A stretch of DNA of 64,000 nucleotides from Candidatus Cloacimonadota bacterium (GTDB lineage: Bacteria > Cloacimonadota > Cloacimonadia > Cloacimonadales > PWNZ01). Positions 51,449 through 62,011 of this stretch are shown here, piece after piece. A model generated the notes under the pieces. The model did not search any database and had not been told where the DNA came from. It saw only the letters and a list, made by a program, of their open reading frames with translations. A program made the translations under genes and the position numbers. The first letter of the stretch is position 1, and the number at the start of each line of letters is the position of its first letter. The DNA is taken from contig PWOA01000042.1 of assembly GCA_003564155.1 (NCBI GenBank), positions 1 to 64,000 of the forward strand. Direction: 5' to 3'.

Positions 51449-53461
51449 TTAATCATCAAATAATTTAAAATCTTCTTGTATTGATTTTATCATGAATTCA
51501 GCTGACTCATGTAGATCGGCATGAGGGTATTCATTGATCAATTGTTTGAAATACTCGACAGCTTCTTCTTCTTGGTTTAGATCTTCAGCAAGCAAAAATG
51601 CTTTCATGAAGAGAGCTTTGTAATCATCACTATTATTTCTAAAAATGTTGATTATACGATTATAATAATCTAAAGCTTCGTGGTGCCTATTTCTTTTGAG
51701 AGCATCTTCAGCAAGATCAAATAATTCATTGGCACTGAAAGACACAGCAACCCTCTCGGGATAAGTTACGACATTAAAGTCTTGCTTCAGTTCTTGTTGT
51801 AGTTCTATCCATCGCGTCTCTCTTTTTGAACTACTTAGTAAATCTCTAATCTGAGTTTTGACTTCTGTTATTGGTGTTACAGTAGATGGAAATTCTTCGA
51901 TGATTTTTACGAAAAAGAAATTACCTTCATTGTTCTGTTTTATCGAGCTAACTTCTCCAACGTTAGTTTCCCATACTGCCTCAGCCATACGGCCATTATC
52001 TTTAAATTGAGAAATTTCAGCGGAGTAAACATCGGTAATAATACCTGAATTTCGAGTGTATAACGATCCTTCAATAACTTCATCGATTGTGTCAGAATCA
52101 TTATTTCTAATAGCCCTTACAATTCTTCTGCGAGCTTTCCGGGCATTTCTGTTCGTTTCAAACATAAATAGCTGTATTGTACGATGTTTATCACTTGTAT
52201 ATGATGCGATATTTTCAGTATAATATTTTTCTATTTGTTCATCGGAAGCACTTGCATAATCAAGTACTAACTCTTGGAAAAGTTCTCTAAGGATTGTATT
52301 GCGTTTTACCTGCTGTACATCCGGATCATCCATAAGGTATTTTTCATAATTATTTACTCTAGCTTCGTAAGCAAAAAGATTATGCTCAACAATACTATTC
52401 AGCCATCTTATTATGTGAGCTGGATTATTCATTTGAGATCTTTCTTGAGGTGAAAGTTGCCTAAAATAAGAATGGACGTCCCTGATGGTGATTTGTAGTT
52501 CGTTTTCGTTACTATCAACTATCAGTTGATCAAGATCATCATCTTCTGCAGTGATATTGGTGACATTAACGGTGTTTAAGAGATTTTCATTTATAGAAAG
52601 ATCATATTTTTTCATAAGATCTTCTTTTACTTCCTCCCTAAGTAGAGCTTCGCGCATTGGTCTAAGACGAGCCACAATTTGTTCTCTTACCTCTTCCAAA
52701 GGTTTTACTATTTCCGGGATGCGCTCAATCACTTTGAAAAAATGATATCCAATATCCGTTTTTATGGGCCCGACCCACTGTTCGAGTGGTGCTTCTTTGA
52801 TGGCATTGTCCAGCTCTGCCTCTCTTCCTACACCTTGAATATAGCCTGACCCTCTAATATTTCTGATTATACCTTGATTACGTTTTGAGTATTCATTAAC
52901 TGAGTACCTGTTTATCAAGTCGATAAAATCAACGCCTTGATCTAATTGCTCAGATACATTGATAGCACTTTCGTTATCTTCGACTTTAATATATTTGATT
53001 GTAGTATTAGCCGGTTCTGTGAATCTGCGTGAATAATCTTGATAGTATTCGATTATCTCTTGTTTCTCAACCTCTACTTGGTTGGTGATATTTCTTCTAA
53101 TATATTCTAACGCGTAAAATCTAGTTAAATTGTCTTGGACCTTTGCTTGTGTTTCCGGTCTGGTATCTATTCCCATTTCAAGAGCTTTTAGATAAAAAAT
53201 TTCATTGGTAATCATTGACATCAGTAGATTTTCTTTCCCTTCCGAAGTAGTATATCGAGATCTATACATCGTAGGTATATTATCTAGTTCTTTGTCAAAA
53301 TCTGCTTTAGTTATTGTTCCCCCGTTAAATTCTGCGAACACTGTATTAGGAGTAATATCATGTTCCTGATAATCGATATTAGCGTAACTAATTGCCAATG
53401 AGGCGAAAAAGATGATTATTATTGTAGTTGTTAATTTGATATGTAATCTGTTTATACTCAT
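51449..53461 (-). CDS. periplasmic PpiC/SurA-type peptidyl-prolyl isomerase with C-terminal TPR-like region
   Basis: Signal-like N-terminus; FAEFNGGTITKADFDKELDNIPTMYRSRY; IKYIKVED...WVGPIKTDIGYHFFKVIERIPEIVKPLEEV; C-terminal DLAEDALKRNRHHEALDYYNRII...AVEYFKQLINEYPHADLHESAEFM. Confidence 0.82.
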   Translation of the reverse strand: MSINRLHIKLTTTIIIIFFASLAISYANIDYQEHDITPNTVFAEFNGGTITKADFDKELDNIPTMYRSRYTTSEGKENLLMSMITNEIFYLKALEMGIDTRPETQAKVQDNLTRFYALEYIRRNITNQVEVEKQEIIEYYQDYSRRFTEPANTTIKYIKVEDNESAINVSEQLDQGVDFIDLINRYSVNEYSKRNQGIIRNIRGSGYIQGVGREAELDNAIKEAPLEQWVGPIKTDIGYHFFKVIERIPEIVKPLEEVREQIVARLRPMREALLREEVKEDLMKKYDLSINENLLNTVNVTNITAEDDDLDQLIVDSNENELQITIRDVHSYFRQLSPQERSQMNNPAHIIRWLNSIVEHNLFAYEARVNNYEKYLMDDPDVQQVKRNTILRELFQELVLDYASASDEQIEKYYTENIASYTSDKHRTIQLFMFETNRNARKARRRIVRAIRNNDSDTIDEVIEGSLYTRNSGIITDVYSAEISQFKDNGRMAEAVWETNVGEVSSIKQNNEGNFFFVKIIEEFPSTVTPITEVKTQIRDLLSSSKRETRWIELQQELKQDFNVVTYPERVAVSFSANELFDLAEDALKRNRHHEALDYYNRIINIFRNNSDDYKALFMKAFLLAEDLNQEEEAVEYFKQLINEYPHADLHESAEFMIKSIQEDFKLFDD

Positions 53462-53695
53462 AATTATTCTCCTTGAAATTTATTAAATTATAGTTTACAT
53501 TACTATGCAATTAACATATTAGATGGTTGTCAATGATATAAATAAGACATTAAAGTCAAGTAAAAAGCAGTTAGTCTTAACTGGTAAAAGAATCTGTTAA
53601 ATACTTTTCTTTAATTGAAGCTATAGTCTGATTGATTTATTGATTTTAAATCGCGCTTTCATTATAATAACCTACAAAAGGTAGAATAATCAGTT

Positions 53696-55828
53696 TCAAT
53701 CATTGAGAATTGACTTTATCATAAATTCGGCTGATTCATGTAAATCATCTTGTGGATAGTCGTTAATCAATTTTTGAAAAATCTCAACTGCATTGGTATA
53801 ATCTTCCAGTTCTCTAGCTAAGAGGAAAGCTTTCATAAATAAAGCTCGATAATCATCATTATTGTTTTGGTGGTTAGTAATAATCGTTTCATAATAGTTA
53901 ATTGCATCCTTGAACCGGTTTCGATTTTGAGCTTCTTCGGCTAATGAGAATAATTCGTTTGCAGACAGTACTATTGACAACCTTTCAGGATACATAACTA
54001 TACTATATTTATCCATTAACTCTTGTGTAAGATCAATCCACCCAGCAAGTCTATTGTCATAAGTAAGGATGTCAGTCAGATGATCTTTGAGATAATCAAA
54101 CGAATAAGTGTAAGAGGGGTAATGATCTAAACCTTCTATAAAGAAATATAGTCCTAAATTATTCTGATGAATATCGCTTAATTCACCTAATTCTGTACTC
54201 CAAAAAACATTAAGCATCACCTTATCGTATCCAAATACGGGTAAGGGTTGATTTTTATAGATGTAAGGTATTGTGCCGCCCCTGTTTGTGAATAAGGAAG
54301 GAGCTATTATCTCTCTCATCTTCTCTTCATATTCTTGTCTATTATCTATGTTCTGTGCTTCTTTAGCCATTGCTCGAGCTTGTTTTGCATCATTTTTTGA
54401 CTGGAACATGAATAATCTGACCGTTAAATGTTCCTTAGTAGTATATCTGTCCAAATTATCTTCATAGAAGTTTTTCAAATCATCCGTTGTAGGATCTACT
54501 TTATCAATTACCCTCTGTTGGAAGAAGTTCTTGAGTATAATATGCCTGCGAAGTTGGTTAACTTCTGGATGTTGTAGTACCGCTTGATCATATTCACTGG
54601 TGACTGGTTCGCTTAAAGATAATAACAACTCCGGGTTTTCTAACTGAGGATCTTCATAAGCTTTTTTTCTTGCTTCATAATCAAATAGATTCACCTCAAT
54701 AATATTATTGACTAGCCTATTGAGAGCTTCTGGGGAGAATTTATCCATCCATTCTTCTCTCGGTAAATGGCGAAATTGAGTATAATAGTTAGCGTCGGCG
54801 GTAATGTCGTCATTAGTAATATAGGGTGATATAGATCGAAAGTGGTTATATATATCTTCAACCGTTGTTGTCATTTCTGGAGTATCAGCTGTAATAACAA
54901 TTTCATTCAGGATACCACAAAATGGTGTAATATCAAGTAAGTTAACCTTCTCTAAGGTATTTTCATTTATTGTTACATTATGAGTATTTTTTAGTGATTC
55001 GATTATTTCACTTTTCCGGGTTCTTTCCTTAATCCTTGTTAGAGTGCTTTCAATATTATGTTTAACTTGTTCAAAGGGCTTTGTTTTGTCCGGTATTACT
55101 TCTTGAACGTTAAAAAAATGAATTCCTGATTGTGTTTTAAAAGGTCCCACCCATTGTTTTTTAGGAGAAGATACAATTTTTTCATATAAGTCGAAATCTC
55201 TTCCTATGCCTCTTATAAAACCATTGCTCCTGATATCTGCAATCATTCCATTATTCCCTTTTGAGTATTCATTAACTGAGTAACGATTGACAATGTTTAG
55301 ATAATCAGTTGAGCCATTAAGATCTTGGACTACAGAATCAATATAGTTTTCATCATCAAGCATAATATGTTTTATAATAATATTACCTGTTACGGTATAA
55401 AACTCGATATTTTGTTTATAGTAATTCTTTATCTCTTGCTCTGTAATCTTAATGTTTTCAGATATTTCTCTGCGTCTGAACATACTTGCATAGTATGGTT
55501 TGAGTTTGTCTTCATAATCACTGAAAGTGTCCGGATTGGTATCGATCCCCATCTCAAGAGCCTCATAATACGATAATCTATTAAGTACTATAGCCTCTAA
55601 TAATTCTTTACGACCTTCATTAGTAGCATATTTCGAACGGAACATTTGGGGTATTTTATAAAACTCATTATCAAAATCAGCCTTAGTGATATAACCTCCA
55701 TTATATTCGGCTAAAATAGTATCTGAAGGTATTTTTGATGCTATAAGTGTGCTACATAACGCAAAAAACACTAACAGCAAATATTTAGGATTCAATAATG
55801 AATTAGTTTTCACATTGTGTGTGAACAT
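53696..55828 (-). CDS. periplasmic PpiC/SurA-type peptidyl-prolyl isomerase with C-terminal TPR-like region (paralogue)
   Basis: LAEYNGGYITKADFDNEFYKIPQMFRSKYATNEGRKELLEAI; WVGPFKTQSGIHFFNVQEVIPDKTKPFEQV; SLAEEAQNRNRFKDAINYYETII...DDLHESAEFMIKSI. Confidence 0.82.
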   Translation of the reverse strand: MFTHNVKTNSLLNPKYLLLVFFALCSTLIASKIPSDTILAEYNGGYITKADFDNEFYKIPQMFRSKYATNEGRKELLEAIVLNRLSYYEALEMGIDTNPDTFSDYEDKLKPYYASMFRRREISENIKITEQEIKNYYKQNIEFYTVTGNIIIKHIMLDDENYIDSVVQDLNGSTDYLNIVNRYSVNEYSKGNNGMIADIRSNGFIRGIGRDFDLYEKIVSSPKKQWVGPFKTQSGIHFFNVQEVIPDKTKPFEQVKHNIESTLTRIKERTRKSEIIESLKNTHNVTINENTLEKVNLLDITPFCGILNEIVITADTPEMTTTVEDIYNHFRSISPYITNDDITADANYYTQFRHLPREEWMDKFSPEALNRLVNNIIEVNLFDYEARKKAYEDPQLENPELLLSLSEPVTSEYDQAVLQHPEVNQLRRHIILKNFFQQRVIDKVDPTTDDLKNFYEDNLDRYTTKEHLTVRLFMFQSKNDAKQARAMAKEAQNIDNRQEYEEKMREIIAPSLFTNRGGTIPYIYKNQPLPVFGYDKVMLNVFWSTELGELSDIHQNNLGLYFFIEGLDHYPSYTYSFDYLKDHLTDILTYDNRLAGWIDLTQELMDKYSIVMYPERLSIVLSANELFSLAEEAQNRNRFKDAINYYETIITNHQNNNDDYRALFMKAFLLARELEDYTNAVEIFQKLINDYPQDDLHESAEFMIKSILND

Positions 55829-56370
55829 AATATCTACTCCTTAAATTATGGTCTATTATAGTTTATCACGTATAACGGATTATACACAAAAAAATATCCA
55901 TGCTTACTCCGTCAAGTTAATCAAAAATAATCGATATTGAGATGATCAAGACATTTTTCAATTGCTTTACTTTCCTAATCTGAAGATAGTAATTATGAGG
56001 GTAGAAGAAGAGGGGTGGTTAAAAAGCTCGTCAGTAAGTCGATCATAAGCATTATTGCAAAAAAATATAGCATGTACGAATAAATTGACAATTCAAATAT
56101 GACCTGTAATAATATTAGATATGTCAATAAATGCCAAATAATCACTATTACTTAATTATACACCATCTGCCTATGAGTTAAGAAGATAAACAAGTATTGG
56201 CGGCTTCTACAAATTTACAGATTTGAAATTATGCTTGACACGATAACCACGTATTGCAAAAGTAGTCGACACATTGATTTTTGGATACTGAATATTTTTT
56301 AGACATTATTTTTAATATTACGGTGACATTCAGTATCTGGCGCAAATGGCGGCAGATTTTGTTTGGACTA

Positions 56371-56386
56371 TGGAATGCTATTTGCA
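56371..56386 (+). promoter_or_regulatory. candidate sigma-54 (-24/-12) promoter for pilA
   Basis: TGGAATGCTATTTGCA: GG and GC elements separated by exactly 10 nt, TTGCA -12 box, 57 nt before the pilin ATG. Confidence 0.55.
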
Positions 56387-56442
56387 TTAAGATTTGGCAA
56401 TGACAAAAAGTCATAAAAAAAAACTCAAACTTAGGAGGAAGA

Positions 56443-56871
56443 ATGATTAAGTTCTTTAGAAACAACAAAGGTTTCACATTAGTTGAAATTTTGGTCGTCG
56501 TTATTATCGTAGCTATATTGGCTGCAATCGCTGTACCAATTTATTTAAGGTATGTAGAAAGAGCAAGGGCTTCTGAGCCTCAATCTGCGCTTAGTTCGAT
56601 AAGAACTGCGTACAGAATTCACAGACAAACTTACGGTTCTACCGATAATTATAGTATTGAAGATGCACTTCAAGATTCTAGACTCGGTAGAAGAACAACC
56701 AGAAACTGGACATTTGAAGTAGTTGGAAGTCCTCCAACAGCGTATGTCGCAACTTCTACAACTGAATTCCCGGGTGGTGAAGGTCACCAAGTAATTTATG
56801 ATGAAATTAATGCTTCATTTTCCGGATATGGTGTGGATGTTTACACAGAGGTAGAAGAAGACGATTTTTAG
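56443..56871 (+). CDS. pilA: type IV major pilin-like protein
   Basis: MIKFFRNNKG|FTLVEILVVVIIVAILAAIAVPIYLRYVERARASEPQSAL; short leader, prepilin peptidase site. Confidence 0.93.
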   Translation: MIKFFRNNKGFTLVEILVVVIIVAILAAIAVPIYLRYVERARASEPQSALSSIRTAYRIHRQTYGSTDNYSIEDALQDSRLGRRTTRNWTFEVVGSPPTAYVATSTTEFPGGEGHQVIYDEINASFSGYGVDVYTEVEEDDF

Positions 56872-57086
56872 TGAATAATTATTTAGTTTAAAAAAAAGTC
56901 TTTTTTTGAGCTATTAAATTCGTAACGTTATTAAGGGAAAGTAAGCATTTTGGTTTTTGGCCATGCAACTATAACTTAATTATTTTAGTATTAATGACAA
57001 GTATAATATGGATTAGCATTATTATTAGAAATATCGAGTTTAATAGACGAAGTGTTTAACCATAACTATTTAACCCGGAGGTGTTC

Positions 57087-58136
57087 TTGACAATTAAAGA
57101 ATTATTACAATTTACTTCTGATGCTGAGGCATCTGACCTTCATATCAGCACTGGCTCAGTTCCGATGATCAGGGTTTTTACTAAGATGAAAAAGCTTAAT
57201 ATGCCTGTTTTATCGGCTGAGGAAGTCAAAAAGTTGATTTTTGAAGTTCTGACTGAGGATCAACAAAAAACTCTATTAGAAGAAAGAGAGATTGACTTCT
57301 CTACAAAGCTTACAGACGAGACTCGATTTCGTGTAAATGCTTTTACTCAGTTAAATGGTTTGGCTGCTTCTTTTCGTTTAATCCCTAATGTAATTAAAAG
57401 TTTTGAAGAATTAAACTTACCAAATATATTAGGAAGGTTAGCGTTAATGGATAAAGGATTAATTCTTTTAACCGGACCAACCGGTAGTGGTAAGACAACT
57501 ACATTATCGGCTATGATTGATGTCATTAACGAAAGAAAATCACGTCATATCATTACTATTGAAGATCCGGTAGAGTATGTCCATGAAAGTAAAAACTCGC
57601 TAATCAATCAGCGAGAAGTTGGCCATGACACTAAATCATTTGCCGGTGCATTGCGATCGGCTCTTCGTCAAGACCCTGATGTAATCTTGGTTGGTGAGAT
57701 GCGTGACTTAGAAACTGTATCACTTGCATTGACAGCAGCAGAAACCGGCCACCTGGTTCTTTCAACTCTTCACACGAGTGGAGCAACAAAGTCAATAGAT
57801 AGAATAATTGATACTTATCCAAAAGAACAACAAGCACAGGTAAAGTCGATGCTTTCAGAATCGTTAGAAGCAGTGGTAGCACAGAAGATATTACCAATGA
57901 AAGGTGGACACGGTCTGGTTCCCGCAGTAGAAATCATGATTGCCAATTCAGCGGTGAGAAACCTTATCCGTGAGGGTAAGACTTTCCAAATACCTTCAAT
58001 ACTTCAATCCGGAGCGAAAGAAGGTATGCAATCTCTTGACCAATCATTGTACAGTCTCGTTACAAATGGACTTATTGATAGAGATGTTGCTGAAGAAGTT
58101 TCTACTAGTCCGCAAATGTTTCAAACAGGGACATGA
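57087..58136 (+). CDS. pilT: type IV pilus twitching motility ATPase
   Basis: DLHISTGSVPMIRV, LILLTGPTGSGKTTTLSAMIDVIN, ITIEDPVEYVHESKNSLINQREVGHDT, ALRQDPDVILVGEMRDLETVSLALTAAETGHLVLSTLHT. TTG 57087 fits SD CCCGGAGG; track start 57081. Confidence 0.95.
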   Translation: MTIKELLQFTSDAEASDLHISTGSVPMIRVFTKMKKLNMPVLSAEEVKKLIFEVLTEDQQKTLLEEREIDFSTKLTDETRFRVNAFTQLNGLAASFRLIPNVIKSFEELNLPNILGRLALMDKGLILLTGPTGSGKTTTLSAMIDVINERKSRHIITIEDPVEYVHESKNSLINQREVGHDTKSFAGALRSALRQDPDVILVGEMRDLETVSLALTAAETGHLVLSTLHTSGATKSIDRIIDTYPKEQQAQVKSMLSESLEAVVAQKILPMKGGHGLVPAVEIMIANSAVRNLIREGKTFQIPSILQSGAKEGMQSLDQSLYSLVTNGLIDRDVAEEVSTSPQMFQTGT

Positions 58137-58279
58137 TTCTAAGTGTTAAACTATCGCACTACAAATCAAATTCGTTCAAGCATTGATAATTTGTATGATG
58201 CGAAGATTAATTGGGGTCATACTTTGATTAGTCCAATAAAAATTAACTAAATTAAAAAAAGAATGGTAAGGAATATACG

Positions 58280-58804
58280 ATGAGATTAACAAATAGAATT
58301 AATCCAACAGGATGGTTGCGGCGGATATTAAAGAATAGAACCCAACATCAGGGAGTAGATCATGGAAGACTACCCGATACAGGTTCGTTTCTCAATAACC
58401 AAAGTGGTCTATCTCTCGTTGAAGTCCTTATTGCTTCAGTAATTATTGTAGTAGCTGCTTTTGGTATATACATTGGTATTCTGTATGCAGAATCTCAAAT
58501 CAATCGTAATTACCATGAACGAGTAGCTGCATTACTAGCTTCAGGTGAATGTGACTGGCAATATTATTCAATAATGTATCGCAGCGATTTCGATGAATTC
58601 GCGAGCCGTGACGTTGTTATCAACTCTTATGAAGGAACAGGTAGACCTCCTTTAAGAGGAAGGATGACGATGAACATTGGTGAACAAGTTGATGTTCTTT
58701 TCGGTAGAACGATGCGTTACAGAACGTTGACAGTCCAGATAGCATGGAATGAACCATTAGCTGGTGAAAGAATAATAGCAGTAAGAGAGGACTTATTCAG
58801 ATGA
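58280..58804 (+). CDS. minor prepilin (PilV-like) with long leader
   Basis: ...SFLNNQSG|LSLVEVLIASVIIVVAAFGIYIGILYAESQ; SD aaggaatatacgATG. Confidence 0.8.
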   Translation: MRLTNRINPTGWLRRILKNRTQHQGVDHGRLPDTGSFLNNQSGLSLVEVLIASVIIVVAAFGIYIGILYAESQINRNYHERVAALLASGECDWQYYSIMYRSDFDEFASRDVVINSYEGTGRPPLRGRMTMNIGEQVDVLFGRTMRYRTLTVQIAWNEPLAGERIIAVREDLFR

Positions 58805-59559
58805 GTATGAGGACAAACCCCAGAGGCTTACACTTGAAAGATAATCAGGAGTCTGTTATGCAAAAACAAAATGAAACTGAAATGCAATCAAGTGTCAACA
58901 TACAGTTAACTGAAGTTAGGCAAGTCCGAACGCAGTCATGTTTTAGCCGGAAGCTTTTCGGTGTTAAGCGTTACCGTTTAGACTCGGAAAGCGGGTTCAC
59001 TTTGACGGAAGTTTTGGCAGCAATAGCTGTATCGACAATTTTAATTGCTATGGCAGCTGTTGCCATTTTTACTTTTTATACGAAGTATAGAGAACTGCGT
59101 CTTTTTGCTGAACTACAGCAGGATGCATTCGATGCCGTTGAAACTATCAAGTACGGCTATCCTTTTGACATAGAATATGATTACTTTTTTATGGGGATAG
59201 CTAACTCGAGGAGTGTTACCTTTGAAGCATCCGGTGCACAACTTGGTGAATATACTGGGATCTTGTGTTATCCATCTGATAATAGAACCGGAGGGACTCA
59301 CGATTATGTACGTTTCTTCTACGATAGAGATAGAAGAGCAATCAGAGTTCAGTCTCTTCAGGGGATTAGATTTTTCCAAGATCAGATATTCCCGAGGCCT
59401 AGAGATACCAATACTGAAGTCACAAAACTTAGATTTGCTTCTCTAACCGGCGTGGAAAATCCTAGAGTTGTAAGTATGGAACTTGAAGCCCGTGTTAAAG
59501 TATCAGAAGATAGATACAGGTATGTAAATTACAGGACCAATATTGCATTGGGCAGATAA
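58801..59559 (+). CDS. minor prepilin (PilW-like) with long leader
   Basis: ...RLDSESG|FTLTEVLAAIAVSTILIAMAAVAIFTFYTKYRELR; ATGA overlap with the upstream gene; alternative start 58858 (AGGAGTCTGTTATG). Confidence 0.8.
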   Translation: MSMRTNPRGLHLKDNQESVMQKQNETEMQSSVNIQLTEVRQVRTQSCFSRKLFGVKRYRLDSESGFTLTEVLAAIAVSTILIAMAAVAIFTFYTKYRELRLFAELQQDAFDAVETIKYGYPFDIEYDYFFMGIANSRSVTFEASGAQLGEYTGILCYPSDNRTGGTHDYVRFFYDRDRRAIRVQSLQGIRFFQDQIFPRPRDTNTEVTKLRFASLTGVENPRVVSMELEARVKVSEDRYRYVNYRTNIALGR

Positions 59560-59764
59560 TAATTTAGGCAATTTATATGTAAGTTAAGGAATGAATAATG
59601 ATGATTATTCACTTCATAAATACTATATAAATAGAGTCAATTGAGTATGATTCGTCTTTAATCGATACACTATGTTAAGTCATTAATAATTATGACGTGT
59701 ATATAACTTATAGTTTTATTGATAAGTTGAATTAATGGATCAAGACTAAACGAGAAGAGGAATT

Positions 59765-60847
59765 ATGGCAAAAAAACAAAAAATAAAGTTTAAAGAATCA
59801 GTGGGAATTGATATCGGTTTTCATTCAATTAAGCTTGTTCATCTTAAAAAAATACATAATGGATTTAAGTTGCTTAATTATGAAATCATGCCGACTATCC
59901 CCCCGGGAACGGACTATACTCCCTCTGATTTAAGCAAAAACCGTTATGCACCAGTTCTTGCAGAGATGCTTTCAACTTTAAAGATTAAGCCCAAGAAGGT
60001 AAAACATCTGGTCAGCTCGATAGGCGGAGATCATCTTAGTATAAAGCAAATTAAGACGATATTCCTTCCGGATGAAGAACTCGAATCGGCATTATTCTTT
60101 GAAGCTAAAAAGCATCTTCCCATTAGTGGAAGTGATATGGTGCTTGATTTTCAAGTTGTCAATGTTGAGGAGCGGACGAATAATATGAATATTATACTCG
60201 TCGCTACAAATAAAGAACACTTGCAAAATCACACCGATGTTTTGGAAGCAGCGGATTTAACCCCGGGTGTAATCGACGCCGAACCTTTAGCTTTAAGCAA
60301 TAGTCTATTATTTAACGCTCTTATTGAAGAGGGCGTATATATAATATTGAATATTGGTGCTCATAAAACTAATATGGTAATATATGGGCCGCAAGCTAAG
60401 TACTTTACCAGAGATCTTGCATGGGGCGGATATTTCTTCACGAAAGATGTCATGAAGAGGAAAAAATTGTCGTTTGAGGATGCGGAGAAGTACAAGTTTG
60501 AGTATGGTATAACCGGAGAGAAGAAAAAACAAGAAGAAGTTAAAGGTGGTGGTGGTTTATCAACATTAGAGATTTCAGATAAACCTACTGAAGAGCAAAT
60601 AGCACTTGAGGTAAAAAGATCACTTAGATATTACGTAAAAGAAGCTGGAAACAGTGATTTTCGTAAGGTGTTGCTTGTTGGTGGATCCGCAAAAATAAAA
60701 GGTTTGCCTGAGTATCTTCAAGAACAGTTGAAAATACCAACAGAAGTGTTCAACCCATTTGTCAGTTTAGAGTTGCCTGAAAAGCTTAAGGATAAGAGAG
60801 ATCCACAACTTGCTTTGGCTATAGGCTTGGCAATGAGAACAGAATAA
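59765..60847 (+). CDS. pilM: type IV pilus assembly protein PilM
   Basis: SVGIDIGFHSIKLVHLKK; EELESALFFEAKKHLPI; ILNIGAHKTNMVIYG; KVLLVGGSAKIKGLPEYLQEQLKIPTEVFNPF. Confidence 0.92.
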   Translation: MAKKQKIKFKESVGIDIGFHSIKLVHLKKIHNGFKLLNYEIMPTIPPGTDYTPSDLSKNRYAPVLAEMLSTLKIKPKKVKHLVSSIGGDHLSIKQIKTIFLPDEELESALFFEAKKHLPISGSDMVLDFQVVNVEERTNNMNIILVATNKEHLQNHTDVLEAADLTPGVIDAEPLALSNSLLFNALIEEGVYIILNIGAHKTNMVIYGPQAKYFTRDLAWGGYFFTKDVMKRKKLSFEDAEKYKFEYGITGEKKKQEEVKGGGGLSTLEISDKPTEEQIALEVKRSLRYYVKEAGNSDFRKVLLVGGSAKIKGLPEYLQEQLKIPTEVFNPFVSLELPEKLKDKRDPQLALAIGLAMRTE

Positions 60848-60857
60848 GGGGGAAACC

Positions 60858-61451
60858 ATGAATCAGTTCTATTTTAAAATAAACTTAAACAAATATGGTG
60901 AGAAAAGGTATCAAGTATTAGCTGAACAAAGACTATTCAAGAATTTAATAACATCTTTTATTATTTTATCAATAGTCTTTTATGGTGCAATATTGTACTT
61001 TAATATGCAACTTACTAATAAGATGGATAACAGGCGTGAGTTGCTCTCATCAATTAGAGAGGAAATTGAAACTTATAGAGAAATTGGTGAATATCTTTCG
61101 ACAAATGATTTGCAGCGATTAGCAAGAACAAGTACCGATAGAATATTTTGGGCTAATAAGCTTATTGCGCTGGCAGATCTGATAACTGACAAGATAGCGA
61201 TTACTCATTTCTCCTATAGAGCAGGTACACTAAGTCTATTTGGAATTACTCAAGTCGATATTGACGAGAAAGAATTTGACTTGATTGATGAATTCATAGA
61301 GTTACTGGGAGTTGATCCATTTATTTCTGACGATTTTGCAGAAGTTAGGTTTGTAAGAGCAAGTAGAGATATGGAGCAAGATGTAGATATCATCCGCTTC
61401 CAAATTGACTGTATCGGAAGAGGTTTACCTACAAGACAGAGGAGAAGCTAA
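60858..61451 (+). CDS. pilN: type IV pilus assembly protein PilN-like
   Basis: FYFKINLNKYGEKRYQVLAEQRLFKNLITSFIILS; single N-terminal TM; position after pilM. Confidence 0.75.
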   Translation: MNQFYFKINLNKYGEKRYQVLAEQRLFKNLITSFIILSIVFYGAILYFNMQLTNKMDNRRELLSSIREEIETYREIGEYLSTNDLQRLARTSTDRIFWANKLIALADLITDKIAITHFSYRAGTLSLFGITQVDIDEKEFDLIDEFIELLGVDPFISDDFAEVRFVRASRDMEQDVDIIRFQIDCIGRGLPTRQRRS

Positions 61452-62011
61452 TGAAAGAAAAATATTTATTATTGCTCGGTTTAGTTGCCGTCGTGGCAGT
61501 GACATTCTTTTATACTTCTAGTAATATGATCAATGCACAATTAGATGATATAGCAGGTATTGATCGGGTAATTAGAAGAGAACAAGAAAGGTTAAACAGT
61601 GCTCGTGTTATGGATGAAGAGCTCAGACAAGTATCGAGTGTAATTGACAATACACTCATAGATGAAGAAAGACGTTCATTTACGGCAGAAGAAATTAATT
61701 CCTTTGTTCGTACACTTGCTGAGTTAGCTGATAGACACAAGATCGCTGTTTATTCATCTGCACCTAGGGCAGTACATGCCCCTGGAAACCTTATAGAGCA
61801 TCAATTCTCTTTGGATATCATGTGTACTTATGTACAGTTAGGTAGGTTCTTAACCGAGATAGAGGCTATGGATCATATAATTAAGGTTAATACGATCGAT
61901 ACTAACCCTGTTAGAGGCGAAGGAGTCGGTTATCAAGAAAATGATGAAATACAGACACAGTATAGAGTCATTCTTGAACTTTCTGCTTTTAAAATAATCA
62001 AGGAGGCATAA
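61451..62011 (+). CDS. pilO: type IV pilus assembly protein PilO-like
   Basis: Single TM, coiled coil, GNLIEHQFSLDIMCTYVQLGRFLTEIEAMDHIIKVNTI (PilO ferredoxin-like fold region). Confidence 0.8.
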   Translation: MKEKYLLLLGLVAVVAVTFFYTSSNMINAQLDDIAGIDRVIRREQERLNSARVMDEELRQVSSVIDNTLIDEERRSFTAEEINSFVRTLAELADRHKIAVYSSAPRAVHAPGNLIEHQFSLDIMCTYVQLGRFLTEIEAMDHIIKVNTIDTNPVRGEGVGYQENDEIQTQYRVILELSAFKIIKEA

